Below are positions 46,373-58,534 of a stretch of 64,000 bases of DNA, in pieces. The stretch spans positions 62,001-126,000 of the forward strand of contig MNCI01007588.1 in assembly GCA_015680685.1 (NCBI GenBank). Direction: 5' to 3'. The position numbers and the translations under genes were made by a program. The stretch is from Gnetum montanum. Lineage: Eukaryota > Streptophyta > Gnetopsida > Gnetales > Gnetaceae. The notes under the pieces were generated by a model, which did not search any database, was not told where the DNA came from, and saw nothing but the letters and a program-made list of their open reading frames with translations. The stretch's first letter is position 1. The number at the start of each line of letters is the position of its first letter.

Positions 46373-48900
46373 ATGTCTTCTTCTCATAGGAGTGATTCTC
46401 TGCCCAAGTCTGATGAAGTAAATTAGCAAGTGCCCTAAAAATACAGAGTGATATATGCTCATCCTAATGAGTATGTACCCAGTTTCACCTTTGTCCTTCA
46501 CTAGGATGAATTATTGTGATGGGAAAACATGAAGGATAACATTGTGTTTCTGCTTGATTGATCCATTCCTGTGATGCTCCAACAAACTCTTATGTTGTTG
46601 GGCATCTAAGGGCTTGATGTTGAATATGTTGTTCAAGATAGTGGCAGTAAGGATTATCATCCCATCGATGCATAATGTCTAAGGGATTGACAACTAAAGC
46701 AACACTATGAGTTTGCAAAGGGGAACTAATCCAATGATTCCCATTTCTAATGTGCAAAAAAGATGGTGGAGAATCCTTCTCTGAAGGTTTTCCATACAAA
46801 GAGGCTCCTCTCTTTGACTTTGATGAAGGAGGTCAAAACTAGAACTTGCAGTCCACGATACATAATCCTAGTTAAGGCAAGAATAGATTTGGTGATAAAG
46901 GGGGATCCAAGGAGGAGAGTCATGATAGGGATGTAAGTAAGCAACATGATTATGATCATGGTTGCAACCACCGAAGAGGAGATGGTAGGCACCATGATGA
47001 TGCTAGTCTTCTTTCCTGTTCATCTTCGTCATCATCTTCTTCCTCTTCTAGCTTTGAACATAACTATAGGGGATGTGATCATGATGGAGGTTACCGATGG
47101 AACCAAGATGATTGTAGGGACCATTAGGCAAGTCAAGATCTAGGGCACAAGCATTTAACAGAGGTCCATCATCACAAATGAAGGGCTAGTAGAAGGCATC
47201 ATAGGCACCATGGCCACCATAGGGGCCATGATTATGATGATCCTTTTCTTGCCACTTGAAGCATGATGAACATTGCAAAGGAGGTGAGAATTCCTACAAG
47301 GCACATAAAGGATAGCCAAATCAAGAGGCTAGACATGAACAATATTCCAAAGTTCAAACGGGAATATAACTCATATCTACAAAACCATCTTCAGGCCTTT
47401 CACAATGCATGTGCCTTGCAAGAAGTGGAGGATGAATGGAAAAAGTTTAAGCTATTCCCAATGGCACATATTAAGGAAGCAAAGAGTTGGTACCAGTCCC
47501 TAGAACTAAAATCCATCAAACAGTGAAGTACAATGCTCAAACTATTTAATGACAAATATCAAACGTGCTCCTGAGTGTCCAACTTGAGGAGGCAAATCTA
47601 AGAATGGAAACAAGGGATGCATAAACCCTTCAATATAGCCGTGGACCAATACTATTCTCTATTGCATAGAACTAGCCATGGTTACTCTCAACAAGAACAA
47701 CTTTGCCACATCATAGATGGGCTCCAATAAAAAATGAGGAGAACTCTTGGAGTCTATGCCCAAGGGCAATTATCAGGGCTAAGAGTCCATTAGATTCAAA
47801 GGTTGATTGAACAAGTAGAAAAGAAAGAAGGTAAGTTGAGAAAACAAGAAAGTATAGAAGAAAATAATAGAGACCCTTCCATCAAAAAGCGGGAGGTCCA
47901 CTTTTCTGATAGTGAGAAGGAGTCATCCCTTGATGAGGTGGTGAATAGAAAGACCTTGCCAATCTAAAAATCTGTGTTTAAAATGTTGCTCAAGGTAGAT
48001 AAAATGTAATATTCATCAAATGAAAAATTCCAAACTACTCTAAAAATCACAAAGGCATCAAGAGAGCAGAGTAGTGATCATGATCACAAGAGGCAGAAAG
48101 AAGCTGAACGTGCCCACCAAAGGGGTAAGGGAAAAGTTGCTACAATAGAAGAAGTTGTGAAGACAAAATTAGATAATGATGGGGGATGTGACATCTACCA
48201 ATATGAACATCCTAAAGCATTTTACCCTATCATGTCACAATTGTAGGAGTCAAGGGTGTATGCTCTAAATCCTAGATTGGCAAGAAGGAAAGCACCTAGA
48301 AGATTATCTTATCCTCAAGGAAATCCAAGGTACTTCCATCAACAACAACAAGCTTATTATCCAAGTAGAGCTCAGTTACAACCGTATGAGTAGTACTAGC
48401 AATGGCAACAACCATAGTCATGGGGGATGCCACCACCAAGGTAACAGTACCCTTATAGGTAACCAAATTCATATGGGTACTATGTTTAACAACCTGTTTT
48501 ACCGAGTGACTCTTCTAGTCACACCACCTTCCAACATTACTACTACCCTATAAAGTATTATAGAACTCATTTTCCATCTACTAGAGTGGAAACCCCACAT
48601 CCATATTACCTTCCTCATCATTCTAAATATGTTTCTCCATCCTCAACCTAGTTACCACCTACTCCATCAATACAAGAAGAAATTCTGCCTCAGTTGAAAC
48701 AACACAATGCAATGAGGGATGTTAACTTACAATCAACTCCTCAATTGAGTGGTTTGAAAAATAGATCATAAAAAAGACCTTTCTTCCAACACAATAGCCC
48801 AACTAAACCATCACATACACCTACAGCTAGCAACCTTGCTTCTCCATCTTCCTCTGCATCTAATCCATTTGAGTTCCCTTCAAATCAAACACCTCCCAAA
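46373..48900 (+). pseudogene. Element I gag, broken
   Basis: The start is an ATG at 46,373 (MSSSHRSDSLPKSDEVN) with the FTFVLH and DELL segment shared with O. The capsid core lies at 47,263-47,800 (SYLQNHLQAFHNACALQEVE, AKSWYQSLELKSI). A knuckle remnant CDIYQYEHPKAFYP near 48,190 has lost two cysteines (Tyr in place of Cys, both explainable by G-to-A). It is followed by SRVYALNP and a Gln/Tyr/Pro-rich tail (YPQGNPRYFHQQQQAYYP). Frames alternate and stops are frequent. Gag would assemble the particle and bind element RNA. Confidence 0.78.
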
Positions 48901-51900
48901 ATGCATGCAATCATGTTAACTCATGTAGTAACCAATTGTATAATGACTAGTCACATTCCCAAGAAACTATTTGATCCTAGAAGCTCCCTCATTTACCTTC
49001 ACATGACAAGGAATGAGCCTTGAAAGGCTCTTCTAGATTTAGGTTCTAGTGTTAATCTGATTTCCCATGAGATGTATAAGGCTTAGAACCTACCTTCACT
49101 CAAGAAGAGCAACATCTGTCCCAAGTTGGCTGATCAGTCCATCAGTGTTCCTTTGGGATTGGTGGAGGGCATTGTGACCAAAGTTTGTGAGAGGTCCTAC
49201 TCCATCGATTTCTTGGTGATTTGAGTGAAAAATTGCAAGGGAAACTTCCCAATCATTATGGGAAAGACATGGCTAAGCATTGTTAATGTGGGAATGGACA
49301 TCTAATATCTTTCGCTCAAAATCTCTAAAGAAAATGCATTTGAAAAGATTAAGAGGAAGAAAGTTCCATGCATCGTGTACAAAACTATGTGTAGAAACTA
49401 TGGGTCATTAATAGTATATCTATCAAAGAATGTAGTTAGTATGCTGACATATGTAAAATTCAAAAGTGCCTGTACATAGCAACTGCAAAATAAGAGGGCA
49501 CCCAATGGCTAACAACTAATCTTGGAAGTAGCACACTTTGCATGGAACCTGCTGAGTACCTAACATATGCCTATGTAGAAGGCATGGATGTACTAGAGCA
49601 ATTTCATCACCGACTCTCTAATAATGCAAATGATGATACCTATTGGAGAGAGTTGGAAATTCCTAAAAATTTCAAAGAAAAGCCCCTTGAACTGAAAACT
49701 CTACTTGTTAGTATGGAATATGAATTCTTGAAATATGGGAAGTTGTAATAATCAATGCAAATCTTAATCCTAAAGAGAAACAAATGCTACTAAATGTGGT
49801 CAACAAATGGCCAATAGTCTTTGCTTGGTCATATCCCAAACTCATAGATATTGATCCTAGGATATGGCAGCATCGTATCTACACTAATTCGGCATGAAGC
49901 CAAAGAGGTAGCCACAATAGTGATTAAACCCCAAATTGAAGTAGATCATTACAGACAAAATCAAACAAATCCTCAAGGCAAGGTTTATCTCTCCCATTGT
50001 AAATAGTGAGTGGGTTAGCCCACTACTGATTGTGCCAAAGAAAGGTAGCAAGTGGTGGGCTGGCATTGATTTTTGGTTGTTGAATATGGCAACATTTAAT
50101 GATCTCTATCCATTTCCATTTGTAGATCAGGTATCAGACACTATATCTAGGCATTGCTATTATAGTTTTCTAGATGATTATAGTGGCTATAACCAAATCT
50201 AGATCATGCTAGAGGATCAAGCCAAAACAACATTGACAAGTCCCTAACGGACTTTTGTGTATCAAAAAATGCCATTTGGCTTGTGCAATGCCCTTGTCAC
50301 ATTCCAATGCCTAGTCTTAAGTATTTTTTAATAGCAAAGTGGTAGCAAGGTGAAGTCTTCATGGATGACTTCTCCACCTATGGGGTTACGTTTGAGCAAG
50401 CCTTGGACCATCTTGAGAAAGTGCTCAAAAGATGTATGAAGACTAATCCTCGGCTCAATTGGTAGAAGAGCCATCTAATGGTCTAGGAAGGCATTGTATT
50501 GGGGCATAGAATCTCAAAGGAAAGGATTGAGGTTGACCCTGAAAAGATTAGGGTCATCCAAGGAATAACTCACTAACCAGAAATTGTTAAAGATGTTTGG
50601 TCATTCCTTGGACACACTAGCTACTACTGGTGATTTATAGAGAATTTCTCTAAGATCGCAAAATCATTAGTCGAGTTAACAAAGAAATATGCTTCATTCA
50701 TCTAGACCAAGGAATGAAAAAAGGCATTACAAAGCCTTAAGTAGAAGCTCATAGAGACTCCAATTCTATGAGCACCTAACTAGTCCAAACATTTTTATAT
50801 CATGAAAAATGCATCAAATTATGTCTTGGGAGCCATAATTATGCAAGTTGAAGCATCAAATGTCCATATTACATCCACTACACAAGTCAAAGCATTGTGG
50901 GTTCATAGCTAAACTACACCATCACAAAAAAATAATTGATGGCAATGGTGTTTACCTTAGAGAAATTTAGGCATTGTGTGCTTCGATAAAAAGTGTTTAT
51001 GCACACATACCATAGTGCAATTTGCTTCCTAATGAACAAGCCAATGGTAAGCCCCCATGTCATACAGTGGTTGGTGACCTTGTAGGAGTTTGATCTTATG
51101 ATGGTAGATTGAAAGAAAACTGAGAATGTGGTTGCTAACCCATCTTGATTATGATGGCACAACAAAGAGAAGGAAAGCCCATTTTCTGATTAGTTTTTTA
51201 CTAAACTCCTCTTTGCCAGGGCTGTTACTAAATAATTTCCACTAAGCCTAAATGGTACAATGGCATTCTTACCTACCTTCTCACTCAAGAAATGCCATAA
51301 GAGTTGGACCACTGAAAAAATAACAATTTCTTCACTAGGTGAAACACTTCATGGAAATCAATGGGCATCTCTAAAAGGTGTACGTCAATTGCCTAGTTTG
51401 CTGGTATGTCTCTGATGGTGATCAACTATGTGTTCTCCAAGATGCTCATGAGGGTCCTTGTCCAAGCCACTATGTTGTCAGATGCATATCCATTAAGATC
51501 CTAATGGCAGGATCTTATTGGCAAACACATTTTTGGGATTCTTACTAATTTATCCATTCTTGTGAGCGTTGCCAACATGATGGTGAAATGACAGCTTGAA
51601 TGGAGGAACCTGAATATTGAATCCAATGACTGGAACCCTTTGACATCTAAGGCATTAACTTCATGGGTCCCATCACAACCATGTTAAATGAAAAGGCATA
51701 CATCATAGTCACTATTAACTATTGTACAAAATGGGCAAAAGTAGTAGTCGTCGTCGACTGTACATCTTCTACTACTGTTCAATTTGTACAATTGAATGTT
51801 GTAAATAGGTTTGGTATGCTAGATTAATTTTTTGATAATGGAACCCACTTTACAAGCACTACCTTTTGAAAAATTATACAATGCTTTGGGGTTGAGCATT

Positions 51901-52530
51901 TATTAACAACACCTTATCATCCCAAAACCAACAATCATGATGAGGTTATAAATAGGGAAATCACTAAGATCTTAATAAGAATAGTTAGAAAATATATGAG
52001 GGATTGGAGCACAAAACTCAATGATGCCCTCTAGGCCTACCACTCCACTTGGAAGCTTCCTATAGGCTACTCTCCCCATGAGCTTGTGTATGGAAAATTG
52101 CCAACTCTTCCTATTAAATTTGAGCTCCGTACACTTTCAACAGCCTGTGATCTTAGCATTGACTTAATTCTAGTACAAAAAGAAAGATTAATGAATCTCA
52201 ACTTGCTTTATGAAAACCAATTGCTGGCCTTATCATCTAACAAGTTGCATAAGGCATTCAATAAAAAAAGTTTGACCTTAGAATAAGGAAAGTCAAATTC
52301 CAACCAAGAGATAAGGTCCTATACTAGAACCCACACATGTGCCACAATGAAAAAAGTTCCAAACACTATGGGAATGCCCTTATATTATTCTTGAAATGTT
52401 TCCTTCTAGGGCCATGTTAATCTACAAACCTGATAGCCAAAAGAAAAAGCAACTAGTCAACACATAACAAGTCAAACCTTTCCACAAGCCTAAGCAAGTC
52501 AGTGCAACAAATGCCTTATCAAATGGACAA
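48901..52530 (+). pseudogene. Element I pol: protease, RT, RNase H, integrase
   Basis: The protease active site reads ALLDLGSSVNLI (about 49,027-49,062); DLG in place of DTG or DSG followed by S-V-N-L is typical of Athila-like elements. KLADQSISVPLGLVEG follows. RT shows ISPIVNSEWVSPLLIVPKKG (about 49,990-50,045), FLDDYSGYNQI, MPFGLCNA and FMDDFSTYG near 50,357. RNase H starts at MKNASNYVLGAII (50,800). Integrase has HSCERCQHDGEM (zinc part), INFMGPI (51,655), DNGTHFTS (51,836) and a segment near 51,940 where Glu is kept (HDEVINREI). An open C-terminal block lies at 52,086-52,286. Several stops and at least three frame changes make it inactive. Confidence 0.82.
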
Positions 52531-53261
52531 CCATGCTAAATCTTTCAGATCTCCTCCTTTCAACATAGTTGTGGAGGAGAGGCGATCCATTCTAACTATA
52601 TAAGTGGATCCTCAATTTTTCATCTTTTTGTTTTGCACATTTTTGGTTTTATGCCTTATTATTTTTACAATTTTTTTGTTTTACGCCTTCTTTATCTTAC
52701 ACCTTTTTGTTTTTACATTATTAATTTTTTCCAATTTTTTTGGACAACATCGTTAGTACATTTTATGTCTTAAATATTTTACAATTTCTTGTATATTTTT
52801 ATTTATTTTGATGTGATTTTCTTATTGTGTTTTAATAATAATGTGCCTTATTGCCAACTAGGTACAATGTAGTTTGCTTGATGTGGGCATGTGCTATCTA
52901 GTTATTTGATTATTCGTGTTTGGATTTTAGCTTTGAATTTCATTACTGATAACTAAGACATGGTTTTTTTCATGAAATAGGCAATGAGTCTATGACATCC
53001 ACCCATCCACAAACTCTATGGTATTTCTTGTTCTGGAAGTATGGGGTCCTTTTTCATTAATAAAACTTTAACAAACTTGTGACCTTGGTAGTTTCTGAAC
53101 TTAGAAAGGATTCAAGGGTTTGAACAAGGTGTGACTTCAAGGAGACTTGGTACTCTTTGTGCCTTTTTGCTTACTTGGGTGCATGTTTGTTTTCATGGAT
53201 TTCTTACCATTTCAGGTCCACCAATAATAGGAAGTTTAATAAGTCTTTACATAGTGTGGTT
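52531..53261 (+). other. Element I 3' untranslated region, part before the Copia insertion
   Basis: A T-rich tract (52,610-52,830) is followed by sequence related to E1 positions 2,530-2,790 (for example caaggtgtgacttcaagg versus cagggtgtgacattaagg). No gene is recognised. The last five bases, TGGTT, are the left copy of the Copia target duplication. Confidence 0.7.
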
Positions 53262-53742
53262 TGAAGAGTCTAAAGGGCCTTGGATCTATGAACTAAGCTT
53301 AAAGGAAATAAAGAACTTTGTTAGAACAAGAAAACTCTTGTTAAACTTTCTAACTTCTATATGTCTTCTGTATTATTTCTTTTCTATTATGAATGAATAT
53401 GTGTTGCTACAATTATATAGGCCTTGATCTCCTAAGAATAGATTTGGAGAGATAAGTATAAATTTCGGAAATTATGGGTATGATCCTTATCATCATATTT
53501 AAGGATCTTCTTAATATGGAATGTTCTAAACATGGATTGGATAAGAATTACATGAATAGGATCTCATCTTTAAAATAGATTAATGATCCTTATCATCATA
53601 TTTAAGGATCTTCTTAATATGGGATATCCTAAAGATGGATTGGATAAGAATTACATGAATAGGATCTCATCTTATTTAAAATAGATTAATGGATAAGATC
53701 TATCTAATTCTATTGTGGAACATCTAGTCATCATATTCCACA
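53262..53742 (-). repeat. Copia 3' LTR (481 bp)
   Basis: In plus-strand terms it begins TGAAGAGTC and ends ATTCCACA, identical limits to the other LTR. A roughly 103-bp segment starting TGATCCTTATC (53,481) is repeated at 53,584, and the same duplication is in the other LTR, so it predates insertion. Confidence 0.95.
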
Positions 53743-53775
53743 TGTAAAGCCAAACACTTACAACTTTACTATGAC

Positions 53776-56700
53776 CTAGGGAAGCAATTNATGTTCTTTA
53801 GTTGCACAATGCTCCATGTTAAGTATGTTATCTTGGATCAAGCTTTTGAGATGGTGATGCTTGATATCTATGTGGTTGGAATGCTCATGATGGATAGGAT
53901 TATGAGCCATTGCAATAGCACTTGTGCTATCATAGTATAAGAAAATGGTAGGTTCAAATGTATATCCCATTTCAGTGAAGATGGAGTGGATCCAAATGGC
54001 CTGAGTAGTAGCATTCGATACAGCAATGTATTCTGCTTCAGTTGTTGAGAGGGCGACTATAGATTACTTCTTTGATCCCCATGAGATAAGTGATGGACCG
54101 AAGAAGAAACAAAAACTAGAAATTGACTTTCAATCTTTGAGGTCGCCTCCCCAATCTACATCAGTGTATCCCCATATCTTGAAATTTTTATGTCAATGAA
54201 ATGTGATCCCAAAATCTGTTTTGTAGCTTTCCAATGTGATTCATGTGGATCTTGCATGAACTAAGAAAGGTAGTTTACAGCATATTGGATATTTGGACAA
54301 GTATTGGAGAGATACATTAAACTACCAATAAGGGATCTATATAGTGAAAGGTTGACAGAGGGGGATTTTTCATCCTTGGTAAGTTTTGTACCAAGGGCAA
54401 GTGGTGTGTTTGAAGGATTACAATTAATCATGCCAAATTTCTCAATTAAGGTTCGGGAAAATTTCATTTGGCATATGGAAATTGATTTTGTTCTTTGGAT
54501 AACTTGAAAACCCAAAAAGTATGACATCTTCCCTAAATTAGACATTTCAAATTCCTTTTTCATGGCAATAAGAAAATTATTTCCTAATGCAATTGTAGAT
54601 GAAAAATAGATTAAATCATCTACATATAAACAAACACAAATAAAATCATCTCTAGATACCTTTTTGTATATTGTTGTTTGGGACTAAAGATTAATGAAGC
54701 CTTCTTGCATGAAAAATGCATGAATATGTGCGTACCATGCACGTGGAGCTTGCTTGAGCTCCTATAATGCTTTATGGAGCTTGTAAACATGATTTTTTTC
54801 CCTTCATCAATGAAGCCCAATGGTTGTTCCACATAAAATTCTTCATTAAGAACACCATTGAGAAATCTAGAAGCCACATCCAATTGATAAACCACATAGC
54901 CAGCTTGTGTAGCAATGGCAAGAAAGATTCTCACAGATTTCATCCATGAAATAGGAGCAAATTTATCATCAAAGTCTCTACCTTGTTGTTGGAGAAAGCC
55001 TTTGGCAACTAGGTGAGCATAGAATTTTTCTGTTTCACCATATTGATTTTTCTTAAGTTTAAATATCCATTTTAAACCGATAATAAGCTTACTAGATGGA
55101 TGAGGGACTAGGTTCCAAGTGTTGTTTTTATTAATTTGATGTAGCTCTTTCTCCATGGCATCAATCCAATNNNNNNNNNNNNNNNNNNNNNNNNNNNNNN
55201 NNNNNNNNNNNNNNNNNNNNNNNNNNNNNNNNNNNNNNNNNNNNNNNNNNNNNNNNNNNNNNNNNNNNNNNNNNNNCATCATAGTGAAAAGAGCATTTTC
55301 AAGAGAGTCCATGTCCTGGGTTGATGAAGTAGTGCCTCCACGAAAGTGAATTCTTGTCATGTGTTGTGTAAAATTTGTATCCAACATGTTGGAGGCTAGA
55401 TGATATTGAGCTAGCCAAGAGGTGGCTGGAATCTGTCGACAGGTGGACATTGTTAAGGTCGAAGTTGTTATAGATGAAATGATTTAAGAAGGCATTGATG
55501 TAGAGGGGTGCCCTTGAAGAGGAAATGAAAGTTGAGGATGGTGTTGCACTAGATGACCATGCCAAGGTTGTGTATGCTGTTGTAATCATTGGTTTATTGC
55601 TACCACAAATCCATGTCCCGAATTAGCAACAGCAGGCACATTTTTGGTAGTAGAAATAGGCATGTTTTTGGCATCAGCAACAAGCATGTTTTTGGCAGCA
55701 GCAAAAAAGTGAGGAGAAACAACATCGTGGATGTCCATGCTGCTATTATGTTGAAACATTTCTTCCATGAAATTTACATCATGTGAATCAACCACATTTT
55801 TATCTACAACATCATAGCACTTATATGCTTTGGAATTTGCACAATATCCCACAAAAATATATGGTTGTCCCTGTTTATCTAGCTTTTGTCTTTTTTGTAT
55901 TGGAATTTGAATGTAGCATGGTGAACCAAAAATTTTCAAGTGAGAGATATTGGGTGGATATCCATTCCATAATTCATATGGAGTTTTATTTTGAATTGAT
56001 CTTGATGGCACCCTATTTAAAATATATATTGATGTCGCACAAGCTTCTGCCCAGAATTTATTCTCCAAACCTAACATTTGAAGTAGACACCTTGCCATTT
56101 CAACCATAGTTCTATTCTTTCTCTTAACAATACCATTTTGTTGAGGTGTGAATGATGTGGTTGTTTGATGAATAATCCCACTTTTCTTGCAAAATTCATC
56201 AAATTCAATTGATAAAAATTCACCACCACAATCTGTCCAAATTTTCTTAATTGAAGTGCCACTTTGATTTTTTACTTCCACCTTGAATTCTTTAAAAAAT
56301 CCCAATGTTTGATCTTTTAATTTCATAAAATATCCCCAAGAAAATCTTGAAAGATCATCCACTATGATTAACATATATCGATTTTTACCTAGGCTCAATG
56401 TTTGCATGGGATCGCATAAATCCATATGAACTAGATCTAATTTTTCTTGAGATCTATGTTCTTTTCTAGGAAATAGTAACCTTGTAATTTTTCCTAGTTG
56501 ACATATGCCACAATCATGATTATCTACAAAGAAAATTTTGGCATACCTCTTACAATTTCTCCTTTTTGCATGCGATCCATTGAGCCAAAGTTGACATGTC
56601 CTAACCGAGCATGCCATAACCATGCTATGTCTTCAATGACAGTGAGACAATGAACATCCTTTTGTATTTGTAACTTGTACATATTATTCTTGCTTATAGG

Positions 56701-58002
56701 GATAACTACAATAACTTTATCATTATCAACCTTAGAAATGTTACAAAAATCTTTTTCAAATTCAACATGATACCCATTACGACATAATTACCCCACACTT
56801 AATAAATTCTTTGAAAGATCTGGAACAAAATAGATATGGGAAATAACATATTTGTTATCTTGAGTTGTTGTGAAGGCAAGTGATCTAATCCTGGCAATGG
56901 TTAACTTATTCCCATTAGCTATGGTTACCTTTCCATCATATTTTTCCAAGCTTGAGAACAATTTCTTATCCCCTGTCATGTGATTGCTACACCCACTATC
57001 AACATACCAGATGTTGTTCTTGTTGCTAGCATCTGGTACCTTTGTAGAGATCAAGAGTTGATCTTCTTCCTTTTCAATATAAAATAATTTCTCACCTTTT
57101 TGTTGATCTTCATGTTCTACAATTTTTTCTTTTCCTTTCTTTTCATACTTCTTCCTTGACCAACATTCAAGAGTATTGTGGGTGTTGGTACCACAAAAAT
57201 CACAATTCTTACCTTCCTTTAATTGATTTGATCTTCCACGACCACAACCTCTAGATCTAGCATGACCGCATCCATGTCCTCTAAATGATGATCCACTTGA
57301 GGATCTTTGATGTTGATTTTGATTTTTATTGGATGTCCTTTGAAATTTTGCTTGAAATGCATTTGCTGTTGGATCCTCACATTCAACAATTCTTTGCTCA
57401 TATGTTCTTAAGCTTCCTACGAGCTCAACCATGGTCATCTTATCAAGATCTCTTACTTCTTCAATAGCCATGACGATGGGATCATATCGTCTAGTTACAC
57501 TTTGAAGCATCTTTTCAGCAGCACACCTTTCCTCAAGTGTTTCTCCACAAGATTCAAGTCCATTTCAAACTTGTTAAAATTGGCTGATGTATTGATCAAT
57601 ACTCTCTAAATCTAGCATGTGCAAAGATTCAAAATATTTTCTTAAAACTTGTAACTTAACAACACAAACTTTTAATGATCCCTTGTATGCAATCTCTAGT
57701 GCATACCATGTAGCTTTGCTAGTTTGATGCATAACAATTTTGGGAAAGATTGTTAGATCTAACCCAAATTGAATGATGAATAATGCTTTTGCATCTTTCT
57801 TACGAAGCTCCTTAAATTCATTCTTTTCATCTTCCTTCAAGGCTTGAAATGTTTCTTGATCAACATCTTGGAATCCATTTTCAACAAGATCCTAAAGATC
57901 TTGTGAGATCAAGAATGTCTTCATCTTGATTGCCCAATATTCATAATTCTCTCCGTTAAAGATAGGAACTTGGAGAGACACGGATCCATGATTTTGGGCC
58001 AT
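53776..58002 (-). pseudogene. Copia gag-pol polyprotein, broken
   Basis: The start is the ATG at 58,000-58,002 (MAQNHGSVSLQVPIFNGENY, a usual Copia gag opening). The zinc knuckle CDFCGTNTHNTLEC (CX2CX4HX4C) lies near 57,165-57,206; protease WYVDSGCSNHMTG near 56,985-57,023. Integrase (56,560-55,900) has CGICQLGK, DLCDP, TDCGGEF and PQQNGIVKRKNR, where Lys stands at the catalytic Glu position (one G-to-A). RT has GLKWIFKLKK and, after a frame change, an intact YVDD near 54,626. RNase H has YYDSTSAIAMAHNPIHH (53,890). Breaks include a TAG in gag at about 57,893, frame changes near 56,700, 55,590 and 54,620, and the 106-base gap at 55,171-55,276. Confidence 0.9.
55171..55276. other. Assembly gap (106 Ns)
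   Basis: Unread bases fall between the integrase and RT parts of the Copia element. ORFs that appear to run through the gap are not evidence of coding. Confidence 0.99.
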
Positions 58003-58053
58003 CCTAGAGAGATTTGTTATCAAGAATCTGAGCTAACCAACTCCTATGCCAAA

Positions 58054-58534
58054 TGAAGAGTCTAAAGGACCCTAGATCTACGAACTAAGCTTAAAGGAAA
58101 TAAATAAATTTGTTAGAACAAGAACACTCTTGTTAAACTTTCTAACTTCTATATGTCTTTTGTATTATTTCTTTTCTATTATGAATGAATATGTGCTGCT
58201 ACAATTATATAGGCCTTGATCTCCCAAGAATAGATTTGGAGAGATAAGTATGAATCTTGGAAATCATGGGGATGATCCTTATCATCATATTTAAGGATCT
58301 TCTTAATATGGGATGCCCTAAACATGGATTGGATAAGAATTATATGAATAGAATCTCATCTTTAAAATAGATTTATGATCCTTATCATCATATTTAAGAA
58401 TCTTCTTAATATGGGATGTCTTAAACGTGGATTAGATAAGAATTACATGAATAAGATCTCATCTTATTTAAAATAGATTAATGGATGAGATCTATCTGAT
58501 TCTATTGTGGAACATCTAGTTATCATATTCCACA
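58054..58534 (-). repeat. Copia 5' LTR (481 bp)
   Basis: It matches 53,262-53,742 over the full length without net indels and carries the same internal 103-bp duplication (TGATC at 58,273 and 58,376). TGGTT follows at 58,535. Confidence 0.95.

Larger units (their letters stand above)
53262..58534 (-). mobile_element. Ty1/Copia element nested in element I
   Basis: Two 481-bp LTRs enclose gag, protease, integrase, RT and RNase H on the minus strand, in the Copia order with integrase before RT. TGGTT flanks both sides (53,257-53,261 and 58,535-58,539), a perfect target duplication. By eye I count about 31 differences between the LTRs. No clear primer site or polypurine tract was found beside the LTRs. 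It is the youngest layer of the nest. Confidence 0.95.

Noticed and set aside
46946-47143. Met/Val-rich small ORF as a separate gene
   Set aside because: It lies within the gag region of element I in a shifted frame and shows no independent motif.
53743-53790. Copia polypurine tract
   Set aside because: The minus-strand sequence before the 3' LTR is not purine-rich, so no tract can be supported.
54620-55450. Continuous 276-codon ORF
   Set aside because: It spans the 106-base assembly gap, so continuity is unknown, and it leaves the RT frame before YVDD.
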